DNA of 9,769 nt from JAKQLP01 sp964562165 (GTDB lineage: Bacteria > Patescibacteriota > Dojkabacteria > B142 > OLB20). Location of the stretch: positions 1-9,769 of the forward strand of contig CAZLRZ010000029.1 of the NCBI GenBank assembly GCA_964562165.1, in the 5' to 3' direction. The notes beneath the pieces are model-generated. The model made no database searches. It had not been told where the DNA came from and saw only the letters and a program-made list of their open reading frames with translations. Below are positions 1-6,883 of this stretch, in pieces. The position numbers and the translations under genes are program-made. How positions within the stretch are numbered: position 1 is the first letter of the stretch; each line of letters begins with the position of its first letter.

Positions 1-2
1 AG

Positions 3-9
3 TATAAAT
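3..9 (+). promoter_or_regulatory. Possible -10 box giving a leaderless or near-leaderless mRNA
   Basis: TATAAAT lies at 3-9 and the ATG of the first gene is at 16. A transcript starting about 7 nt after the box would begin at or next to the start codon. The -35 region falls outside the window and the whole leader is AT-rich, so this could be chance. Confidence 0.3.
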
Positions 10-15
10 AAAATA

Positions 16-507
16 ATGAATGATGTAAACACGCAACAACCAATTAATCAGGCCCAACCTGAAAGAGACCAAAATGTTTTTAGCTTTATGTTGCAACTTG
101 TTCAAGAGAAATTTGGTGATGATACTGATTTAAATTTCCAAAATCAAGAAGCAGGTAGATTGTATGATTTATTTGGAAATAACTTGGTTTCTTATTTTGA
201 ACCAATGCTTTCTGAACAACAAAGGGTTCAGTTTGATAATTTGTATAAACAAGGGAATGATAACCAGGCATTACTTGGATTCTTAACGCAGGCAATCCCT
301 GATCTTGAAATGAAAATAATGCAAATTTTAGTTGCTTTTAGAAACGCTTATCTTTCGCAACCTGTTGCAAACCAACAACCAAGCCCTATGATGGCTCAAC
401 CACAAATGGCAAATCAGATGCCCCAACCGGTTCAACCAGAAATGCAACCAGAAGTTACACCTCAAGAGGGTGTTCAACAGACTCCAAATCAACCTCAAGG
501 TATGTAA
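16..507 (+). CDS. Small orphan protein with Gln/Pro/Met-rich tail (DUF5663-like?)
   Basis: The 163-residue protein has no signal peptide or membrane segment. Residues 1-20 are polar and Gln/Asn-rich. Residues 21-114 look like an all-helical domain, with a segment at 66-98 (LSEQQ, then an acidic/polar stretch, then AIPDLE) that resembles from memory the short helical DUF5663 family common in CPR genomes. Residues 115-163 are a low-complexity tail rich in Gln, Pro and Met, probably disordered. The ATG at 16 is the first in-frame start visible and is not preceded by a Shine-Dalgarno motif; the stop is TAA. It precedes tRNA-Leu by 92 nt. The function is unknown and the family match is an inference. 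The open frame and balanced composition of the core support a real gene. Confidence 0.7.
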   Translation: MNDVNTQQPINQAQPERDQNVFSFMLQLVQEKFGDDTDLNFQNQEAGRLYDLFGNNLVSYFEPMLSEQQRVQFDNLYKQGNDNQALLGFLTQAIPDLEMKIMQILVAFRNAYLSQPVANQQPSPMMAQPQMANQMPQPVQPEMQPEVTPQEGVQQTPNQPQGM

Positions 508-582
508 ATTCGGTCTGAAAAATCGATTTGGCAATAATTCCGATAATTTGCTCTACATCTAGATATTTTAATGAGTCTTCGC

Positions 583-588
583 TATAAT
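583..588 (+). promoter_or_regulatory. -10 box of tRNA-Leu promoter
   Basis: A perfect TATAAT sits at 583-588, 11 nt before the tRNA 5' end at 600. Transcription would start around 595, leaving only a few nucleotides for RNase P to remove. No good -35 element is found at 16-18 bp spacing (the hexamer there is TAGATA), so recognition would depend mostly on the -10 box. Confidence 0.5.
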
Positions 589-599
589 TTCAGAAGTAT

Positions 600-687
600 G
601 CCGGAGTGGTGAAATTGGTAGACACGCACGACTCAAAATCGTGTTCCCTAAACAGGAATGTGGGTTCGATTCCCACCTTCGGTACCA
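600..687 (+). tRNA. trnL-CAA: tRNA-Leu (anticodon CAA), CCA encoded
   Basis: A complete class II cloverleaf of 88 nt. The acceptor stem pairs GCCGGAG (600-606) with CTTCGGT (677-683), including G-U pairs at 1:72 and 5:68. The D stem is GTG/CAC. The anticodon stem CACGA/TCGTG (627-631, 639-643) encloses loop CTCAAAA, with anticodon CAA at 634-636, which reads UUG codons. The long variable arm has stem TTCC/GGAA (644-647, 655-658), typical of tRNA-Leu. The T stem is GTGGG/CCCAC (660-664, 672-676) around TTCGATT. Discriminator A684 is the leucine-type base and CCA is encoded at 685-687. There is no intron, although CPR tRNAs sometimes carry one. Confidence 0.97.
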
Positions 688-715
688 ATATTATTTCTTT
701 TTTATTTATATAACC

Positions 716-1459
716 ATGAACGATCTTATTTTGAATCTTGTGAAATTTAATGGTGAGGTAGATTTTACTATTTTAATTCCAGTCGTTTTGCTTTATTTCT
801 TAGCTTTTTGGCTGATCGTTAGTGTTTGGGTTTTTATGGATTCAAAGTCCAGGTTAAAAAGCAAAAAAAAGGCTTTGATTTTATCCATTTTAACCTTTAT
901 TTTTGGAATTCCATTCTTATTGCTATATATTTTAGCGAGGCCCTTTGACGAATCCGAGATATTATCAGGGTTTAAAGCCGAAGAAGATGATAACGATGAT
1001 AAAAGTGATAAAAGCGCATCCTATGGTGGAGTTAATGTCCCAGTTGTAAATTTTATGGGAAAAGATGGTGTAGTAATGAGTCTCGAAATTAAAATAAACC
1101 CTAAAAGTATCGAATCAGTTAGCGATTCTGAAATGAAGATAGATGTGAGTTTTGATTCCAAAGACGAAAGTAAGAAAATTATTGAATCCAATGAAGTCTT
1201 AACAGAAAAGATTGAAGAATTAAAAGTTGAAGTAAAAAATAGCAATAACGCAAATAATGCGGGAAAACTGTCCGGCTTTTTAAAAAAATTATTTGCCAGT
1301 AAAAAAGAGGACAAAGCTACAAAAGAAGAGATTGTCAAAGTGGTAGAAGATAAACCCGAATCAAAAGCTGAAAAAAAGGACTTTTTAGAGAAACAAAACT
1401 TCCAAAACTTCCCCAATAATGCTTTCAAAAAAAAGAAAAAGAAGAAGAAAAATAGATAA
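716..1459 (+). CDS. Two-TM membrane protein with charged, poly-lysine C-terminal tail
   Basis: This 247-residue protein begins MNDLILNLVK. Two hydrophobic helices lie at about 20-42 and 57-75, joined by a basic loop (SKSRLKSKKK) and followed by the motif FGIPFLLLYILARP. This hairpin ending in LARP/LVRP recalls the short PLDc_N-like membrane hairpins common in CPR proteins; that resemblance is from memory. The rest (about 80-247) is soluble, very rich in Lys, Glu and Ser, with a likely coiled or disordered stretch and a terminal run of eight lysines. The frame is also open upstream to a GTG at 641, but that lies inside the tRNA gene, so ATG 716 is chosen. No Shine-Dalgarno motif precedes it. 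The stop TAA overlaps the next ATG as TAATG, implying translational coupling. Function unknown; the tail could bind nucleic acid or anionic lipid. Confidence 0.72.
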   Translation: MNDLILNLVKFNGEVDFTILIPVVLLYFLAFWLIVSVWVFMDSKSRLKSKKKALILSILTFIFGIPFLLLYILARPFDESEILSGFKAEEDDNDDKSDKSASYGGVNVPVVNFMGKDGVVMSLEIKINPKSIESVSDSEMKIDVSFDSKDESKKIIESNEVLTEKIEELKVEVKNSNNANNAGKLSGFLKKLFASKKEDKATKEEIVKVVEDKPESKAEKKDFLEKQNFQNFPNNAFKKKKKKKKNR

Positions 1460-2703
1460 TGCAGCATTATATTGAAAAACTGGATAATGGATTAAAGTGT
1501 TTATTTGTAGAAGATAAAAACTCTCAAAGTTTTAATTTCTGCCTGCAATTTAAGATTGGGTCAAGATATGAAAACAAAGATCAGGCTGGCATTGCCCATT
1601 TAATCGAACATATGTTTTTTAAGGGAACTAAGTTTAATCCCACACCCAAAGAACTATCATTTAAAATCGAAAACCTTGGAGCGCAGATAAATGCTTGGAC
1701 TTCACATGAGCAAACCTCTTATTACGTTACTTCTCCAAAAGAAAAATCCCTTGAAGTAATAAAATTTCTATATGAACAATTATTTTATTCCTTATTTCAA
1801 GAAGAAGAAGTTACAAAAGAGAAGAAGGTTATTGCCGAAGAAATTAAAATGAGCAACGATTCTCCTAGATCAAAGGTGTTTGATATATTCTTGGAAAAGC
1901 TATTTATTGATAATCAATTAGGATGGGATATTGCCGGGACCCTAAAGTCCTTGAAGAAATTAACCGGAAAAGATTGCAGAGAATTTATCGAAAACCATTA
2001 TGCTCCTGAAAACTTGCTAATTGTGGTTTCGGGTAATTTTAACAAAGCTGAAATTAAAAAGTATTTAAATGAATTATTTGGGAAGTGGAAGAAAACAGTT
2101 GATGTAAAGTTTAATAAGTTTTCTAAAAAGAAGTTACAAACAAGCAAAGTTGAAACTTTTAGAGAGCTAGAACAAATGCATATAGTTATTGGGGGGTATT
2201 ATTATAATTATACTGAGTTGTCAAAAAGAGAAAGGTGGGCCTTATCTTTGGGGAATATGATAATGTCCGGAGGATTTGGTTCTTTACTCAATCAAAAGTT
2301 TAGAGATGAATTAGCTATGGCTTATTATATTTATTTAACCACACAATCTTATGAAGAAACTGGCTATTATGCAGTAGCTCTAGGAGTTAGCAAAGGGAAA
2401 AAAGATTTTGCAATACAAGAGGTTTTAAAGTTTCTAGAAAATTTTGGAAATGGGAATTTTGATGAAAAGGATTTAGAGAGGGCAAAAAACTTACTTCTAG
2501 GAAATTTAATTACATTCTTTGAAACCAGCGCTTCACTAGCTGGACTTTACACAAATCAAATTCAATTCGAAGGTGAAATCCAAACACCCGAAGACATAAA
2601 AAACCAAATTAAAGGCATTACCAGTAAGGAAATCATTGACGTTTGGGCCCCATTATTATTGAAAAAAGAAAAATTGATTTCAGTGTTAGGGACAGTAAAA
2701 TAA
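1459..2703 (+). CDS. M16 family zinc metallopeptidase (pitrilysin/MPP-like)
   Basis: This 414-residue protein matches the usual size of single-unit M16B peptidases. The inverted zinc motif HxxEH is present as HLIEH at 47-51 (ligands His47 and His51, catalytic base Glu50), inside the typical context AGIAHLIEHMFFKGT. The third ligand is Glu128, exactly 77 residues after His51 as in the family pattern HxxEHx76E. The second half keeps the GGFGSLLNQKFRDELAMAYY segment, with the substrate-binding Arg282/Tyr289 pair seven residues apart. There is no signal peptide, so it probably acts in the cytosol on peptides or misfolded fragments. All catalytic residues appear intact. M16B enzymes often come as adjacent active/inactive pairs, but no partner is present here, so it may homodimerise. 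Its start overlaps the preceding stop by one base. Confidence 0.95.
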   Translation: MQHYIEKLDNGLKCLFVEDKNSQSFNFCLQFKIGSRYENKDQAGIAHLIEHMFFKGTKFNPTPKELSFKIENLGAQINAWTSHEQTSYYVTSPKEKSLEVIKFLYEQLFYSLFQEEEVTKEKKVIAEEIKMSNDSPRSKVFDIFLEKLFIDNQLGWDIAGTLKSLKKLTGKDCREFIENHYAPENLLIVVSGNFNKAEIKKYLNELFGKWKKTVDVKFNKFSKKKLQTSKVETFRELEQMHIVIGGYYYNYTELSKRERWALSLGNMIMSGGFGSLLNQKFRDELAMAYYIYLTTQSYEETGYYAVALGVSKGKKDFAIQEVLKFLENFGNGNFDEKDLERAKNLLLGNLITFFETSASLAGLYTNQIQFEGEIQTPEDIKNQIKGITSKEIIDVWAPLLLKKEKLISVLGTVK

Positions 2704-2704
2704 T

Positions 2705-2713
2705 TGGTATAAT
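2705..2713 (+). promoter_or_regulatory. Extended -10 promoter for the Lgt-like gene
   Basis: TGG followed by TATAAT occupies 2705-2713, immediately after the M16 stop codon. The TGn extension compensates for the lack of a recognisable -35 box at the right spacing. The predicted start near 2720 leaves a leader of about 18 nt before ATG 2738, with no Shine-Dalgarno motif. Confidence 0.5.
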
Positions 2714-2737
2714 AGTAATTGAAATTATTAATAGAAA

Positions 2738-3688
2738 ATGACCGATAATTTAGTATTGCCAATTGATTTGTTTGCCTTCAATACCAGAATGAGCTTCTCT
2801 TATTTAGGATTCTTCTTGTTCTTATTTGTCTTTATTTTTAGTGTCTATAAGATATTTAAGAACGAACTAGATCCCAGTTCAAGGTTTGATCTAGGATTCA
2901 AAACACTATTCGGCAGTTTATTAGTAGCGAGGATTTTAGCTGTTTTGAACAATTTAGGCCATTACAGTTCAAATTGGAGTGAGGTTTTCAATGTTTTTGA
3001 TGGGAAGTTCCTTTATTCGGGGCTTGTTTTGGGCATTATAATTTTGGTCATATTTTTTAATTCGAAATTAAATAAAAGGTTAGGGTATTTGTTTATCTTA
3101 GATAGATTGCTGATTAGCTATATAATTGCTGTGATTTGGTTGATCTTGGGCATGGTTTTAGATGGGCATATTCTTGGAGTGGTAAATTACGGGAGCTTTA
3201 GTTTTACATATAGTGACGGCTTGACTAGATTCCCAGTAGGACTATTACAAATTGCATATAATGTATTCGCTTTTATTTTGTTCATTTTCTTGGTAAGGCT
3301 AAAAGAGAAAAGGGGATTGATTTCTTCAATTTACTTGGTCCTTTTTGCTTCTATTGAATTCGTTTTGAGGTATTTCTCAGCAAATTATGAACCGATATTT
3401 TTCAACTTGCTTGATTTATACCAAATAATTTCTCTAATCATAATCGTAATGAGCATTTTTATGATAATGTCTATAAATAAATCCGGAAAAATCGAAAACA
3501 ATTTAGAAAACGATCGGATAGATACTAATACTGATAGAGCGCAATTCGATATTAATGAATTTAAAAGAAGAAAAATTTCAGCCAAAGAAATGTTTTCTAT
3601 GTCATATTCTTCGATCGGAAAAGATTCTAAAGAATTTCTTCCTACCAAAGAACGAGTTAGTAGGTGGTACAAAAAGATCAAAAAATAA
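2738..3688 (+). CDS. Divergent Lgt-like (prolipoprotein diacylglyceryl transferase family) membrane protein
   Basis: The 316-residue protein has about seven hydrophobic helices (roughly 18-38, 55-73, 92-108, 118-142, 166-187, 194-213, 225-246) and a basic cytosolic tail (247-316). Topology and landmarks follow Lgt: VARILAVLNN near 63 (GARLGY-like), FLYSGLVLG at 91-99 (FHGGLLG-like), GMVLDG at 138-143 (GNFxNGE-like), FPVGLLQ at 165-171 (HPxQLYE-like) and IEFVLR at 206-211 (RFxxEFxR-like). By hand alignment, most positions important in E. coli Lgt are changed: Arg143 to Ile136, Asn146 to Met139, Glu151 to His144, Arg239 to Phe203; the Glu243 equivalent (Glu207) remains. True Lgt attaches diacylglycerol from phosphatidylglycerol to lipobox cysteines. 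This version may be inactive or do another membrane job. ATG 2738 is favoured by the extended -10 box upstream. Confidence 0.6.
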   Translation: MTDNLVLPIDLFAFNTRMSFSYLGFFLFLFVFIFSVYKIFKNELDPSSRFDLGFKTLFGSLLVARILAVLNNLGHYSSNWSEVFNVFDGKFLYSGLVLGIIILVIFFNSKLNKRLGYLFILDRLLISYIIAVIWLILGMVLDGHILGVVNYGSFSFTYSDGLTRFPVGLLQIAYNVFAFILFIFLVRLKEKRGLISSIYLVLFASIEFVLRYFSANYEPIFFNLLDLYQIISLIIIVMSIFMIMSINKSGKIENNLENDRIDTNTDRAQFDINEFKRRKISAKEMFSMSYSSIGKDSKEFLPTKERVSRWYKKIKK

Positions 3689-3694
3689 TTAAGC

Positions 3695-3700
3695 TAAAAT
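3695..3700 (+). promoter_or_regulatory. Possible -10 box for the pseudouridine synthase gene
   Basis: TAAAAT at 3695-3700 lies in the 29-nt gap after the Lgt-like gene, 17 nt before ATG 3718. It would give a leader of roughly 10 nt. There is no -35 element, and the gap is so AT-rich that a chance match is quite possible. Read-through from the gene before is an equal alternative. Confidence 0.25.
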
Positions 3701-3717
3701 ATTTAAAAATTTAAATA

Positions 3718-4653
3718 ATGGAATTAACAGTTACATCAAAGAATTCCGGATTAAGGTTGGATTTGTTTATTGTTGTTTCTGACGATACATTTAGTCGTTC
3801 TAAAGTCCGAGAAATGTTGAATCAGGGAATTATTAAACTTAATAAAAATGTGGAATATAGGCCACATTACAAAGTTAGAGAAGGGGATGTAATTACTGTA
3901 AATGTTGAAGGGGTGGAAAAAACAAAAAATAAAGATGAGGATTTCGAAATTGTCCCTGAGAAAATGGACTTGGATATTTTATTTGAGGATGAAGATTTAG
4001 TAGTAATTAATAAGCCTTCAGGAATAGTTACTCATCCGGCTACGGGGAATTGGACGGGGACATTATTAAACGGTCTTTTTTATCATTTCAAAAGCCTTGC
4101 TGGTGTTGGAAATAATATTAGATCCGGTTTGATACATAGATTAGATAAAGATACCTCCGGATTAGTACTGGTAGGGAAAACGGGAAAAGGGCTTTGGTAC
4201 TATTCTAAACTTTTTGCCGAGAGAAACATTACTAAAACATATTTGGCAGTAATTGTTGGTAATATCGACGAAGTTTTTCAGAATAATAACGAGATTACGA
4301 TAAAAGATTATCTAGGTAGAAATCCTCAAAGAAGAACAAAGATTTCGTCAGTAGAGGAGTTCCGAGGCAAATATGCCGAATCGACCGTCAAATTAATTAG
4401 GAAGTTCAACTTTGGCACAAGATTTGCCGGATTAGTTCATGTATTACCAAAAACCGGGAGAACACACCAGATTAGGGTTCATTTAAGTAAAATGGGTTGT
4501 CCAATACTAGGGGATCCGGTTTATGGAAAAAATAATAAATATAAAAGATTAATGCTGCATGCCTGGAAGCTTAAGTTACAGTGTTTAGATGGAGTAGAAA
4601 GGGAGTTTGAAGCGCCGATTCCAATCGAATATACAGAGTTAACAAATGTTTAA
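3718..4653 (+). CDS. rluD: RluA/RluD family 23S rRNA pseudouridine synthase
   Basis: The 311-residue protein has the usual RluD length and domain order. An S4 RNA-binding domain fills about 1-65 (RLDLFIV, SRSKVREML, and the closing REGDVITV). The catalytic domain runs from about 85 to 305. Motif I holds the catalytic aspartate, Asp143, in HRLDKDTSGL (140-149). Motif II is KTYLAVIVG near 173-181. KTGRTHQIRVHL (245-256) and LGDPVYG (264-270) are the late family motifs. It converts specific uridines in structured RNA, most likely 23S rRNA, to pseudouridine. RluA-family members with an S4 domain are usually called RluD or YlyB-like, but the exact target uridines cannot be read from sequence, so the symbol is provisional. 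Its last 8 nt overlap the next gene, indicating an operon with the LCP protein. Confidence 0.93.
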   Translation: MELTVTSKNSGLRLDLFIVVSDDTFSRSKVREMLNQGIIKLNKNVEYRPHYKVREGDVITVNVEGVEKTKNKDEDFEIVPEKMDLDILFEDEDLVVINKPSGIVTHPATGNWTGTLLNGLFYHFKSLAGVGNNIRSGLIHRLDKDTSGLVLVGKTGKGLWYYSKLFAERNITKTYLAVIVGNIDEVFQNNNEITIKDYLGRNPQRRTKISSVEEFRGKYAESTVKLIRKFNFGTRFAGLVHVLPKTGRTHQIRVHLSKMGCPILGDPVYGKNNKYKRLMLHAWKLKLQCLDGVEREFEAPIPIEYTELTNV

Positions 4654-6001
4654 TCCTTTTAACAATTTAAAAAACCAATTTTCTAGAGCCTCAAATAAAT
4701 TAAGATACAAAAGAAAAAATAAACGGTTTGTATCTTTTGACGAAGAAAAAGTCTCTATTGGTTCAAGAATTTCCTCTTTTTTTAAAGATAAGAGCAGAAT
4801 GGGGATAGCCCTCGTTTTTATAGCTGTTTTTTTGTTCTTACTGTATTATATAATAGTTGATATTAAAGCTTTTATTGAATTTGAGCCAAAAAGTCTTCCC
4901 GGTAGTAGCAAGTCAGTAAAAAATGATTGGAATGGGTCTGAAAAATTTACCATTCTTTTTATTGGAGCAGATGAGACTTCACCTGAACATATGTTTGTTG
5001 ACCATCTATCCTTGTATTCATATGATCCAAGGGAAAACAACCTTTCCATTTTTGTTTTAAATCCTGATATAAAAGTTTCTCAAGCAACCTTGGGTTATTC
5101 GCTAAACTACCGTACAATCCTTAATAATCGAAAGATTGGAGAAGATAATTTGGCAGTATTAATCAAAAGTGTCGAAAATTTATTAGCATTAAAAATCGAT
5201 AGATATGTGCTTGTTCAAAAGGATGATTTTTCAAAAATTTCCCAATATTTCAACACTCTACAGGTTAACGTTCCCAAAAACATTAACGATCCTGATACCA
5301 AGGAATTAAACAACAAACAGGTAGTTGGTTGGAACGCGGGGAGCCAAGTGGTTTTACCTATTAATTATCTTGAATTTGTTGCTAGCAATTCAAATGGAAG
5401 AGATGATCAATTTGATAGGCAGCAAATACTTTTAGAGTCTTGGACCCTTAATGCTTTTGGATTTAGATCTTTCTTAAATTTCCCACAGATTCTTAAACAA
5501 ATGCAGGATAATGTATATACGGATATTGGTAAATACGAATTTTTACAGTTAGGTTTAAAGGTACTAAATATTAAAAAAGACAATATTAAAAAAGGATATT
5601 TGAGAGAATTTGCATACAGCCCAATAATTGATGTGGGCTTTTATGAATCTGTGAGTCCTGACATTACACAAATTGATAAAGATCTAAGTAATATTTTCTT
5701 TGATTTAAAAGTGTTTAAAGAACAAGCAAGAATCGAAGTCTTAAATGCATCAGGAGTTAGGGGTTTGGCAAACAATCGGGCCAGATGGATTAAAAATATC
5801 GGAGCCAGGGTTATACAGGTAGGTAATGGTTTTGAATCCGAGGAAAACAACATTATTTACTGCCAAAATCCTGAAAAATATGAGGTAACAATAAAAGAAT
5901 TAAAAAGGATTTTAGGTTCTGAGGTTAAAATTGTTAATACTAAATACCCCAATAGGCATATAGGAGATATCGTCATCGTTCTTGGTAATAAATATGATTA
6001 A
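4646..6001 (+). CDS. Membrane-anchored LCP (LytR-CpsA-Psr) family protein with LytR_C domain, degenerate active site
   Basis: This 451-residue protein has a basic cytosolic N-terminus (1-51), one membrane helix (about 52-72) and a large extracytoplasmic part, the standard LCP layout. The LCP-like domain spans about 101-315, starting FTILFIGADE and keeping Asp119 in VDHLSLYSYDP (equivalent to the RSDTI aspartate). The family's SIPRD motif reads VLNPD at 137-141, so its arginine is replaced by Pro140. The RxRxxDxxRxxRQ region survives only as GRDDQFDRQQ (251-260). A C-terminal LytR_C domain is clear at 361-447 (ARIEVLNASGVRGLA onwards). LCP enzymes move polyprenyl-phosphate-linked glycopolymers onto peptidoglycan or protein. 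With phosphate-binding residues missing, activity here is doubtful; an envelope-binding role is a guess. ATG 4646 overlaps the pseudouridine synthase end by 8 nt. Confidence 0.85.
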   Translation: MFNPFNNLKNQFSRASNKLRYKRKNKRFVSFDEEKVSIGSRISSFFKDKSRMGIALVFIAVFLFLLYYIIVDIKAFIEFEPKSLPGSSKSVKNDWNGSEKFTILFIGADETSPEHMFVDHLSLYSYDPRENNLSIFVLNPDIKVSQATLGYSLNYRTILNNRKIGEDNLAVLIKSVENLLALKIDRYVLVQKDDFSKISQYFNTLQVNVPKNINDPDTKELNNKQVVGWNAGSQVVLPINYLEFVASNSNGRDDQFDRQQILLESWTLNAFGFRSFLNFPQILKQMQDNVYTDIGKYEFLQLGLKVLNIKKDNIKKGYLREFAYSPIIDVGFYESVSPDITQIDKDLSNIFFDLKVFKEQARIEVLNASGVRGLANNRARWIKNIGARVIQVGNGFESEENNIIYCQNPEKYEVTIKELKRILGSEVKIVNTKYPNRHIGDIVIVLGNKYD

Positions 6002-6020
6002 ATAAGAAAGGGCGTGGTGT

Positions 6021-6050
6021 TTGCCAATAGTGGCTTATATAAAGTAGAAT
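6021..6050 (+). promoter_or_regulatory. Promoter of the yebC-ruvCAB operon
   Basis: A -35-like TTGCCA (6021-6026) and a -10-like TAGAAT (6045-6050) are separated by 18 bp in the 85-nt gap before yebC. The predicted start near 6057 leaves a leader of about 30 nt. An alternative -10 (TATATA at 6036-6041) overlaps it. This is the best two-box promoter in the window, and it fits the start of a long co-directional gene block. Confidence 0.5.
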
Positions 6051-6086
6051 GAGAAAAGCAAATAATAACTTTTATTTATCTAAATT

Positions 6087-6881
6087 ATGTCAGGACATTC
6101 AAAATGGGCAAAGATAAAGCGCCAAAAAGGTGCTAACGATGTCAGGAAGGGTGCTATTTTCACCAAATTAGGCCGAAATATAACATTGGCGGCTAAAGAA
6201 GGTGGTGGCGATATGGATACAAATTTCGCTTTAAGGATTGCTGTTGATAAAGCAAAAGCTGTAAATATGCCCGCTGACAATATTGAAAGGTCAATAAAAA
6301 AGGGTGCCGGTGGTGATGATAAGACAGTTTTTCAAAAAATCAATTACGAGGCAACCGTGCATGGCGTCGCTGTTTTAATCGATTGTCAAACTGATAATAC
6401 AAATAGAACAGTTTCTGAAGTGAAAAAAATCCTTGAGATGAGCGGGGCAAAACTTGCTTCTCCAGGTAGTATTAATTGGCAATTTTCCGAAAAAGGACTA
6501 ATAGTTATTAGACCTCAAAAACTCAAAAAATCCGAAAAGTTTGGTGGAAAGGATACTTATTTACCTCTTTCAAAAGAAGATGTGGAAATGGCTCTTATGG
6601 AAATTCAGGGCATTGAAGATTTTGAAGAGGATGAATTCGAAGATGAGGAAGAGGGTAAGTTCCCAGTACTTTTAGTTACTACTACAAAAAATGATTTCGC
6701 AAAAGTTCTAAAAGAAATTGAGAAACTTGAATTTAGGGTTGTGTCTTTTGAACTAATCAGAAAGGCGAATGACCATATTGAAGTGGATAATGAAACTTCA
6801 GAAAAATTGGAAAAATTAATTTCCAATCTCGAAGATCATGATGACGTTGACTCAGTCTGGACGAATATTAAAGAAAAATAA
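6087..6881 (+). CDS. yebC: YebC/TACO1 family protein
   Basis: The 264-residue protein opens with the hallmark MSGHSKWAKIKRQKGANDVRK region and keeps the LGRNITLAAKEGG and NMPADNIERSIKKG (60-73) motifs plus the NTNRTVSEVK stretch (104-113). The three-domain YebC fold is expected. It is slightly longer than the usual 240-250 residues, partly because of a strongly acidic linker at about 176-189. The family was first described as transcriptional regulators (PmpR type); mitochondrial TACO1 and more recent bacterial work point to helping ribosomes translate difficult stretches such as proline runs. It stands first in the operon and its stop is 2 nt before ruvC, a neighbourhood conserved in many bacteria. 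No Shine-Dalgarno motif precedes the ATG. Confidence 0.97.
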   Translation: MSGHSKWAKIKRQKGANDVRKGAIFTKLGRNITLAAKEGGGDMDTNFALRIAVDKAKAVNMPADNIERSIKKGAGGDDKTVFQKINYEATVHGVAVLIDCQTDNTNRTVSEVKKILEMSGAKLASPGSINWQFSEKGLIVIRPQKLKKSEKFGGKDTYLPLSKEDVEMALMEIQGIEDFEEDEFEDEEEGKFPVLLVTTTKNDFAKVLKEIEKLEFRVVSFELIRKANDHIEVDNETSEKLEKLISNLEDHDDVDSVWTNIKEK

Positions 6882-6883
6882 TA

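Noticed and set aside
520..529. Palindrome AAATCGATTT between the first gene and tRNA-Leu
   Set aside because: A 10-bp AT-rich palindrome is expected by chance at this composition; it has no U-tract and no second copy was noticed nearby.
641..715. N-terminal extension of the two-TM protein to a GTG at 641
   Set aside because: The GTG and the first 15 or so codons lie inside the tRNA-Leu gene, and the added residues are just translated tRNA. ATG 716 is in frame and starts the hydrophobic domain properly.
1427..1461. Programmed frameshift at the A8 run fusing the membrane protein to the M16 peptidase
   Set aside because: A -1 shift enters the M16 frame but meets TAG at 1453-1455 before the M16 ATG, so no fusion would form.
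1021..1467. Reverse-strand frame opposite the two-TM protein tail and M16 start
   Set aside because: Its poly-Phe and Ser/Leu-rich product is the mirror of the A-rich lysine/glutamate codons on the + strand. It has no family features and no leader signals.
6023..6034. Hairpin GCCA-ATAG-TGGC before yebC as terminator or operator
   Set aside because: The stem is only 4 bp and no T-run follows. It overlaps the -35 box, so an operator is conceivable, but nothing else supports it.
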